From: Betaproteobacteria bacterium
Lineage (GTDB): Bacteria > Pseudomonadota > Gammaproteobacteria > Burkholderiales > Casimicrobiaceae
Length of the DNA: 7,996 nucleotides
Direction: 5' to 3'
NCBI GenBank assembly: GCA_003153335.1
Contig: PLYG01000131.1
Coordinates: forward strand, 1 to 7,996
Each line of letters opens with the position of its first letter. Position 1 is the first letter of the stretch. Position numbers and translations under genes: made by a program. The notes below the pieces were generated by a model. That model worked only from the letters and a program-made list of their open reading frames with translations, made no database searches and was not told where the DNA came from. Positions 1 through 4,572 of the stretch are shown here, in pieces.

Positions 1-62
1 GTTCGGCGGTGCGATGCGCTACTGGTAACCGGCGGCAATCGCGGTCTTTCCGCAATTCCCCC

Positions 63-1001
63 TCAGTACCCGCGCGCGAAGTCGACCCGTTCCGGCAGCG
101 GCCCTCCGGCGCGAAACCGCCGCACCGTATCGGCGACGATCCGGGATGCGGAGCGCGGATCGGTTTCGGCCGCGACGTGCGGATATACCCAGACACGTTC
201 GTGCCGCCAGTAGGGATGGTTGACCGGCAGCGGCTCGGTCTGAAACACATCCAGGATTGCCGTTTCGATCCGCCCGGCATCGAGCGCCGCGAGCAGCGCT
301 TCGTCGTCGATCACCGTGCCCCTCCCGACGTTGATCACCGTCGCGCCGGCGGGCAGCAGCGCCAGCCGATTCGCATCGAGCAGCCCGCGCGTCCCGGTGG
401 TGTTGGGCAGCAGGCTGACCAGGATGTTCGAACGCGCCAGGACCTGCGCCAGGCCGGATTCGCCGTGTACGCATTCCACCCCCGGGTGACTACGCGCCGA
501 GCGGCTCCAGCCGAGAACGCGAAAGCCCAGCGGCAACAACGCTTCGGCGCACGCGCGGCCGAGTTCTCCGAAACCGAGTAGGCCGACCGTGCGCTCCGCA
601 GCCGTTGGTTGATCGTGCTGGCGCCACTCGGCGCGCGCCTGCTGGAGGCGATAGCGCGGCGCCAGCCGGTGGGCGGAGAGCACATGCAGCAGCACCGACT
701 CGATCATCGCCGCGGTGAGCTGCGGATCGATCAGGCGGGTCAGTGGGACGTGACGGGGCAGCGTCGGATCGGCGAGCAGCCCATCGACGCCGGCCCAGAG
801 CGAGCAGATCACGTCGAGATTGGGAAAGCCGGCCAGCGCACCGCGCGGCGGCTTGGCGACCAGCGCGATGCGCACGGCCGCCGGGTCCGGGACCTCGGGC
901 CAGACCGCGAGCGGCTCGCCGGGAAATGCAGCGGCGAGTTCCTGCTGCCACTGCTCGAGGTTGTCAACTTGCGCACACAAAAGCAGATTCATGGAATACA
1001 T
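63..1001 (-). CDS. ghrA: Glyoxylate/hydroxypyruvate reductase A (D-2-hydroxyacid dehydrogenase)
   Basis: Encodes a cytoplasmic NAD(P)H-dependent reductase of the D-2-hydroxyacid dehydrogenase family; GhrA enzymes reduce glyoxylate to glycolate and hydroxypyruvate to glycerate. From the chosen ATG the protein is 312 residues, the length of E. coli GhrA. Visible motifs: the nucleotide-binding GxGxxG at 143-148 (GFGELG), the catalytic Arg at 227 in NVGRG, Glu 256 in DVFQTEPLP, and the catalytic His at 275 in YPHVAAETDP. The frame stays open upstream to 1226, but that extension would overlap the divergent gene and has no family resemblance, so I start at MYSMN (ATG at 999-1001), preceded by a weak AGG; a second ATG at 992 is possible. 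The neighbour is a divergent solute-binding protein gene, which suggests, but does not prove, a link between organic-acid uptake and reduction. Family assignment is firm; the exact substrate is inferred. Confidence 0.93.
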   Translation of the reverse strand: MYSMNLLLCAQVDNLEQWQQELAAAFPGEPLAVWPEVPDPAAVRIALVAKPPRGALAGFPNLDVICSLWAGVDGLLADPTLPRHVPLTRLIDPQLTAAMIESVLLHVLSAHRLAPRYRLQQARAEWRQHDQPTAAERTVGLLGFGELGRACAEALLPLGFRVLGWSRSARSHPGVECVHGESGLAQVLARSNILVSLLPNTTGTRGLLDANRLALLPAGATVINVGRGTVIDDEALLAALDAGRIETAILDVFQTEPLPVNHPYWRHERVWVYPHVAAETDPRSASRIVADTVRRFRAGGPLPERVDFARGY

Positions 1002-1101
1002 TGTAGCCTGTGGCTGACCGATGAACCTGGGGTCTGGGTGTCGGAACGAGAGCCGGTGCGCCGGCCAAGGAGTTTCGCAATTCATGACGTCCGTGACTAT
1101 G

Positions 1102-1130
1102 TTTTCTGTCATCGAATAGCAGATCATAAT
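1102..1130 (+). promoter_or_regulatory. Candidate promoter of the solute-binding protein gene
   Basis: In the 154 bp between the two divergent genes, CATAAT at 1125-1130 matches the -10 consensus at 5 of 6 positions. Seventeen bases upstream lies TTTTCT (1102-1107), a poor -35 with about half the consensus. Transcription would begin near 1137, just ahead of the AGGAG ribosome binding site at 1146-1150. The weak -35 would fit activator dependence, but no operator is obvious. I found no convincing promoter for the leftward ghrA gene. Confidence 0.35.
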
Positions 1131-1155
1131 TACCAACCTTTCCTCAGGAGATCCA

Positions 1156-2127
1156 ATGCAACGATTGGTGACACGACTCGCAGTTGCACTCGCCGCCTGC
1201 GCCATCGCGCTGGCGATGCCGGCCACGGCCCAAACCTATCCGACGAAACCGATCCGCCTCGTCGTCCCGTTCGCCCCCGGCGGCTCCTCGGAAATCGTTG
1301 CGCGCACCGTGGCGCAAAAGATGAGCGAGAGCATGGGCCAGACGGTGTTCGTGGAGAACAAGCCCGGCGGCGCCGGTAACATCGCGATGCTGGAGGTCGC
1401 ACATGCGGCGCCGGACGGCTACACGCTGATCCTCGGCCACATCGGCACGCTGGCGGTCAATCCGTACATGTTTGCCAAGCTGCCTTATGACGTGAACCGT
1501 GACTTCATCCCGATTTCACTGCTGGCCAAGGTGCCGACGGTCTACGTGGTGAATGCGGACTTGCCGGTCAAGGATCTGAAGGACCTGGTGGCGCTGACCA
1601 AACAGCGCGAGGTGTTTTACGGCTCCGCCGGCAATGCCAGCGCCGGCCATCTGGCGACCGAGTATCTGAAACTCTCGCTCAAGGTCCCGCTCACCCATGT
1701 GCCGTACAGGGGCACGGGTCCGCAATTGCAGGATTTGCTGGGCGGGCGCACCGACGCGTCGGCTGCCGGCGTCCCGGCGCTGCTGCAGCATATCAAGAGC
1801 GGCAAACTGCGGGCGATCGCGGTCGGCAATCCGCAGCGTGTCGCGGCGCTGCCCGATGTGCCGACGGTCGCGGAGCAGGGCTACCCCGGTTTCGAGACTT
1901 CACAGTGGTACGGCCTGATCGGTCCGGCCGGGATTCCCGAGGCCGTCGTCAAACGCCTGACCGAGGAGGCCGCGAAGGCGGTGCGCAGCAAGGAGGTGCA
2001 GGAAAAATTCGCCGCCGACAGCGCGACCGGCGTCGGCGACACGCCGCAGGAATTCGCCGCGTTCATCAAGCTGGAGCAGACGCGCTGGGAGCGCGTGGTC
2101 AAGGCAGCGGGGATCAAGGCGGATTGA
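1156..2127 (+). CDS. Bug/TctC-family tripartite tricarboxylate transporter solute-binding protein
   Basis: A 323-residue secreted periplasmic binding protein of the Bug (TctC) family, the high-affinity receptor of tripartite tricarboxylate transporters; known members bind carboxylates, amino acids or nicotinate-like ligands. Residues 1-25 form a Sec signal peptide (basic MQRLVTR, hydrophobic core, ATA-Q cleavage site). The mature protein opens with YPTKPIRLVVPFAPGG, then VENKPGGAGNIA and DGYTLILGH, all hallmarks of the family, and length is normal. AGGAG at 1146-1150, five bases before the ATG, fixes the start. No TctA or TctB membrane subunit is visible, so this is either an orphan receptor (very common in Burkholderiales) or its partners lie elsewhere. 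The ligand cannot be read from sequence; divergence from ghrA hints at a small hydroxy- or keto-acid. Confidence 0.93.
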   Translation: MQRLVTRLAVALAACAIALAMPATAQTYPTKPIRLVVPFAPGGSSEIVARTVAQKMSESMGQTVFVENKPGGAGNIAMLEVAHAAPDGYTLILGHIGTLAVNPYMFAKLPYDVNRDFIPISLLAKVPTVYVVNADLPVKDLKDLVALTKQREVFYGSAGNASAGHLATEYLKLSLKVPLTHVPYRGTGPQLQDLLGGRTDASAAGVPALLQHIKSGKLRAIAVGNPQRVAALPDVPTVAEQGYPGFETSQWYGLIGPAGIPEAVVKRLTEEAAKAVRSKEVQEKFAADSATGVGDTPQEFAAFIKLEQTRWERVVKAAGIKAD

Positions 2128-2135
2128 CGATCCGC

Positions 2136-2150
2136 GTTGCCGCGGGCAAC
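2136..2150 (+). other. Short GC-rich hairpin just after the solute-binding protein gene
   Basis: GTTGCC and GGCAAC form a perfect 6 bp stem with a 3-base loop, nine bases after the TGA. There is no following T-run, so it is not a canonical intrinsic terminator; it might stabilise the 3' end of the transcript or be chance in GC-rich DNA. Confidence 0.25.
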
Positions 2151-2294
2151 CGTCGGCCGCTGGTGCCCCGGAGCTACTCCATCGGCAACCCGACGTAGTT
2201 CTCGGCCAGCGCCGCCGATGCCGCAGACAATTCGAGACCTGGCCCGCACTCGCTGCCGGGCACTGCGGCGAGTCACCACCAGTCCATGTCACAG

Positions 2295-2314
2295 GGAATT
2301 GCGGTTGAAATTCC
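2295..2314. terminator. Weak stem-loop between convergent genes
   Basis: GGAATT (2295-2300) and AATTCC (2309-2314) form a 6 bp AT-rich stem with an 8-base loop, followed on the plus strand by TATTCTT. It sits between the ends of two convergent genes, where a terminator is expected, but the stem is weak and the T-tract poor. The rest of 2128-2327 holds no gene I can support. Confidence 0.25.
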
Positions 2315-2327
2315 TATTCTTGCACCG

Positions 2328-3488
2328 CTAATTGTGAAGAACGTCAGCCAGCATTGAAACTGGCAGCGCCTCGACACCTTGTCCCAACGGATAGTGCTCC
2401 TTCCCCGGATAAACGACGTAGGCGGCGCTCGGTTTCAGATCAGCGACGCCTGACCAGAACCCGCGTGAGGGCTTGGGTGCCGATGAGAGTTTGATTTCCA
2501 ACGCAATGCGCATGGCGCGCGGTCGTTCGAGTACGAGGTCGATTTCCGCGCCGGCTGCGGTGCGAAAGAAGCTCGCGCCCGTATTCCCACCGCTCGCGGC
2601 AAGCGCTTGTTCGATGACCCATCCTTCCCACGAGGCGCCGGCGACTGGATGGCCGAGCAAGTCATCCATGGTGCCTATGCGCAGCAATGCGTGCAGCAAG
2701 CCGCTGTCGCGCAGGTAGACTTTCGGGCTTTTCACCAGACGTTTCTTGAGGTTGGCGGCGAACGGTGGCAGCTGTCGGATCATGAAGGTATCTTCCAGCG
2801 TATCGAGGTAATGTTTCGCCGTTGGCGGCGAGACGCCCAGACTGCCCGCGATCTTCGACGCGTTCCACAACTGGCCATGATAATGCGCCAACATCTCCCA
2901 AAAACGTCGTAGTGCCGTTGCCGGTATGCGCACGCCCAGCGCGGGCAGGTCGCGTTGCAGGTGGGTTTCAATGAACGCCTCCCGCCATGCGAGGGAACGT
3001 GCATTCGATGATGCGAGATAACTGCCGGGAAAGCCGCCGCGGGTCCAAAGCGTCATTCGCGTGTCGCGTGCGCTCGTTGCAACTTCGCCCATTGCGAATG
3101 GAGTGAGCTCGTGATAAATGATGCGGCCGGCGAGGCTTTCAGACGACTGCCGCGAGAGATCGGGCGACGCTGATCCGAGTATCAAGAAACGTCCGTTCGC
3201 GCGCTTCGCGTCCACCAGGCTGCGCAGTACCGGAAACAGTTCGGGCCGGCGCTGGATTTCGTCGAGAATAACCAAGCGGCCGGCGAGCGGCTCCAGATAG
3301 AGTTCCGGGTCCGTTAACTTGGCCGCGTCCGACGGCCTTTCCAGGTCGAGATAAACCGCGTGGCCGAGTTTGCGCGCGAGCGTCCGGGCGAGCGTGGTTT
3401 TGCCCACCTGCCGCGGGCCCACCAGTGCAACTACCGGAAAGCGCCGTAGCGAAGAGAGCAGCAGCGGCTCAAGATCACGCTTTATCAT
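2328..3488 (-). CDS. AAA_14/DUF4143 family ATPase
   Basis: A 386-residue cytoplasmic ATPase with the usual AAA_14 plus DUF4143 layout and length. Visible: Walker A GPRQVGKTT at 24-32, Walker B VILDEIQ at 73-79, a sensor-like LILGSAS at 102-108, a winged-helix-like stretch around 200-235 (NASKIAGSLGVS), and the C-terminal DUF4143 segment with AEIDLVLE (314-321) and LEIKLS (330-335). The last two resemble the spaced acidic/ExK residues of PD-(D/E)xK nuclease folds, although nuclease activity is not established for this family. Function is unknown; these genes are abundant in accessory regions and often sit beside toxin-antitoxin loci, as here. The start ATG (3486-3488) has AAGG directly against it with no spacer, and an in-frame stop lies about 9 bases upstream. 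A longer N-terminus is thus excluded, and the start could be read by leaderless or atypical initiation. Confidence 0.92.
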   Translation of the reverse strand: MIKRDLEPLLLSSLRRFPVVALVGPRQVGKTTLARTLARKLGHAVYLDLERPSDAAKLTDPELYLEPLAGRLVILDEIQRRPELFPVLRSLVDAKRANGRFLILGSASPDLSRQSSESLAGRIIYHELTPFAMGEVATSARDTRMTLWTRGGFPGSYLASSNARSLAWREAFIETHLQRDLPALGVRIPATALRRFWEMLAHYHGQLWNASKIAGSLGVSPPTAKHYLDTLEDTFMIRQLPPFAANLKKRLVKSPKVYLRDSGLLHALLRIGTMDDLLGHPVAGASWEGWVIEQALAASGGNTGASFFRTAAGAEIDLVLERPRAMRIALEIKLSSAPKPSRGFWSGVADLKPSAAYVVYPGKEHYPLGQGVEALPVSMLADVLHN

Positions 3489-3528
3489 CCTTGTATTTTA
3501 AAACATTGTCTTTTAATTTGCAAGGATG
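3486..3528. repeat. Perfect inverted repeat over the ATPase start codon (candidate operator)
   Basis: CATCCTTG (3486-3493) and CAAGGATG (3521-3528) are perfect 8 bp arms around a 27 bp very AT-rich centre made of TTTTAA-type tracts. The left arm contains the start codon and the adjacent AAGG of the leftward ATPase gene. The AT-rich centre could also hold its promoter. This geometry would suit an operator or an RNA hairpin hiding the start codon. No such site is known to me for this family, so its role is inferred. Confidence 0.5.
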
Positions 3529-3585
3529 TTTCCAAGACCATCAGGCGAAGCCAATCGCTGGTGGCCTGGTGGTAAAGACGCCTCA

Positions 3586-3628
3586 CTGCCGGGCAGGGCG
3601 ACGTGCGGTGGAACCTGCCAGTTGGCAG
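3586..3628. promoter_or_regulatory. Two related CTGCC/GGCAG dyads upstream of the Phd-VapC operon
   Basis: CTGCC-G-GGCAG lies at 3586-3596 and CTGCCA-GT-TGGCAG at 3615-3628. They share the same half-site, CTGCC, with different central spacing, and their centres are about 30 bp apart, close to three helical turns. They sit 33 or more bases upstream of the -35 hexamer of the toxin-antitoxin promoter. They could bind a regulator; chance in GC-rich DNA is the alternative. Confidence 0.3.
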
Positions 3629-3660
3629 CGAGAGGCCACACGCCCCAGGGGAGGATCGAG

Positions 3661-3689
3661 TTGACATTGTTCCGTACGGTCTGTACAGT
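3661..3689 (+). promoter_or_regulatory. Promoter of the Phd-VapC operon, with embedded dyads
   Basis: A perfect -35 TTGACA (3661-3666), a 17 bp spacer and TACAGT (3684-3689, 4 of 6 to the -10 consensus). Two perfect 8 bp palindromes lie inside it: CCGTACGG at 3672-3679 in the spacer and CTGTACAG at 3681-3688 over the -10. They share a GTAC core and are 9 bp centre to centre, the position expected for an autoregulatory antitoxin operator. The predicted transcription start falls at about 3696, the A of the antitoxin ATG, so the mRNA would be leaderless. Confidence 0.6.
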
Positions 3690-3695
3690 ATTGAC

Positions 3696-3962
3696 ATGGC
3701 CCGCGTGAACGTACATACCCGCACAAAAGGCGCCGAAGAGGCGCGCAAACAATTGCCGGCGCTCGTCGCGGCCGCAGCGGAAGGCCGCACCACCATCATA
3801 ACCAAGCACGGTCGTGCCGTGGCGGCAGTTGTTCCCGTTGATTCCATTGCGCCTGCAAAGCAGCAGTCGCCCATCACGCCCATTGTCGGAACCGGCAAGG
3901 GCCTATGGGGGAGAGACAGCACCCAGTCGATCGCGAAATTGCGTGACGAATGGAGCCGCTAG
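3696..3962 (+). CDS. Type II antitoxin, Phd/YefM family
   Basis: An 88-residue antitoxin that should neutralise the VapC toxin encoded next and repress the operon as a DNA-binding dimer or tetramer. The N-terminal part carries the Phd/YefM pattern: ARKQLPALVAAAAEGRTTIITKHGRAV falls at about residues 16-42, followed by AAVVPVD. The C-terminal half (SPITPIVGTGKGLWGRDS, then IAKLRDEWSR) is the toxin-binding tail, with the typical final helix. The frame is open back to 3603, but the ATG at 3696 gives the expected family length and sits at the predicted transcription start. No Shine-Dalgarno is seen in front of it, in agreement with leaderless translation. Its 3' end overlaps the toxin start by 13 bases, indicating translational coupling. 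Confidence 0.9.
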   Translation: MARVNVHTRTKGAEEARKQLPALVAAAAEGRTTIITKHGRAVAAVVPVDSIAPAKQQSPITPIVGTGKGLWGRDSTQSIAKLRDEWSR

Positions 3963-4375
3963 ACGCAAAGGCCTTGCCGCCCGGCGCGCTGTTGTTGGTG
4001 GACAGCGCTCCGATCATCTACACACTGGAAGCACACCCGAAATTTGCCGGACGCTACAAGGCGTTGTTTGCGAGGCACGCGGCAGGTGAGCTTTCACTGG
4101 CGGTGACGACCATTACCATTGCCGAAGTGTTGACCGGCCCATTGCGCGCAGGAGAAGAGGCATTGGCAAAGCGCTATCGGACGGTACTGGAGTCCTGGCA
4201 AGTAGTGGACTTCACGGCAGACATCGCCGAAACGGCGGCAAGGCTTCGCGCCAAACATAAATTGAAATGGCCGGATGCCATCCAACTGGCGAGTGCGCTA
4301 TCCATCAATGCGGAGGCGCTGGTGACGCACGATCGGGATTTCGCGAAGGTGAGAGGGTTAAGGATGGTGGGGTAG
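3950..4375 (+). CDS. vapC: VapC-type PIN-domain ribonuclease toxin
   Basis: A 141-residue PIN-domain toxin; family members are Mg2+-dependent RNases that cut tRNA or rRNA when freed from the antitoxin. The acidic active-site set is intact: Asp18 in LLVDSAPIIY, Glu59 in ITIAEVLTGP, Asp109 in KWPDAIQLASAL and Asp128 in VTHDRDF, in the standard order and spacing. Length is normal. The ATG at 3950 lies inside the end of the antitoxin gene (13-base overlap in another frame), the usual antitoxin-first arrangement. The target RNA cannot be told from sequence. The protein appears complete, so the module is probably functional. Confidence 0.93.
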   Translation: MEPLDAKALPPGALLLVDSAPIIYTLEAHPKFAGRYKALFARHAAGELSLAVTTITIAEVLTGPLRAGEEALAKRYRTVLESWQVVDFTADIAETAARLRAKHKLKWPDAIQLASALSINAEALVTHDRDFAKVRGLRMVG

Positions 4376-4418
4376 TAATGATGTCGATGGGCGCACAAAA
4401 CGCAGTTTCAGTGGAGGC

Positions 4419-4441
4419 TAACGCCGGCTTTATCGGCGTTA
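4419..4441. other. Strong hairpin between convergent vapC and dioxygenase genes
   Basis: TAACGCCG and CGGCGTTA form a perfect 8 bp stem around a 7-base loop, 44 bases after the vapC stop. It lies between two convergent genes, where a bidirectional terminator would be expected. Neither strand shows a T-run after the stem, so it is not a standard intrinsic terminator. The rest of 4376-4572 is gene-free as far as I can see and becomes more AT-rich near 4460-4545. Confidence 0.45.
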
Positions 4442-4572
4442 AGCGCAGCGGCGGTAGCTAAAATATAGCGAACACGGCCTCTTTTACTCCACGCATTCAA
4501 GTTCCGTCTTACGAAGTTGCACCTTTCAATACTCTGAAAATTAATGACTCGAACGGAATGTCAGCGCTTCAA

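Noticed and set aside
1002..1226. N-terminal extension of ghrA by 75 codons
   Set aside because: It would overlap the divergent solute-binding protein gene and its signal peptide, has no resemblance to the family, and the shorter form matches the usual 312 residues.
609..1379. Plus-strand 256-codon open frame opposite ghrA
   Set aside because: Antisense shadow running through the ghrA coding sequence and into the solute-binding protein gene in another frame; no domain seen.
50..2304. An 11 bp inverted repeat (CCGCAATTCCC at 50-60, GGGAATTGCGG at 2294-2304) flanking the ghrA and solute-binding protein genes
   Set aside because: Several 11-mer inverted pairs are expected by chance in 8 kb, the match does not extend, and no transposase or target duplication accompanies it.
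3603..3695. Upstream extension of the Phd/YefM antitoxin frame
   Set aside because: It covers the promoter and dyads, adds residues unlike the family, and the ATG at 3696 gives normal antitoxin length.
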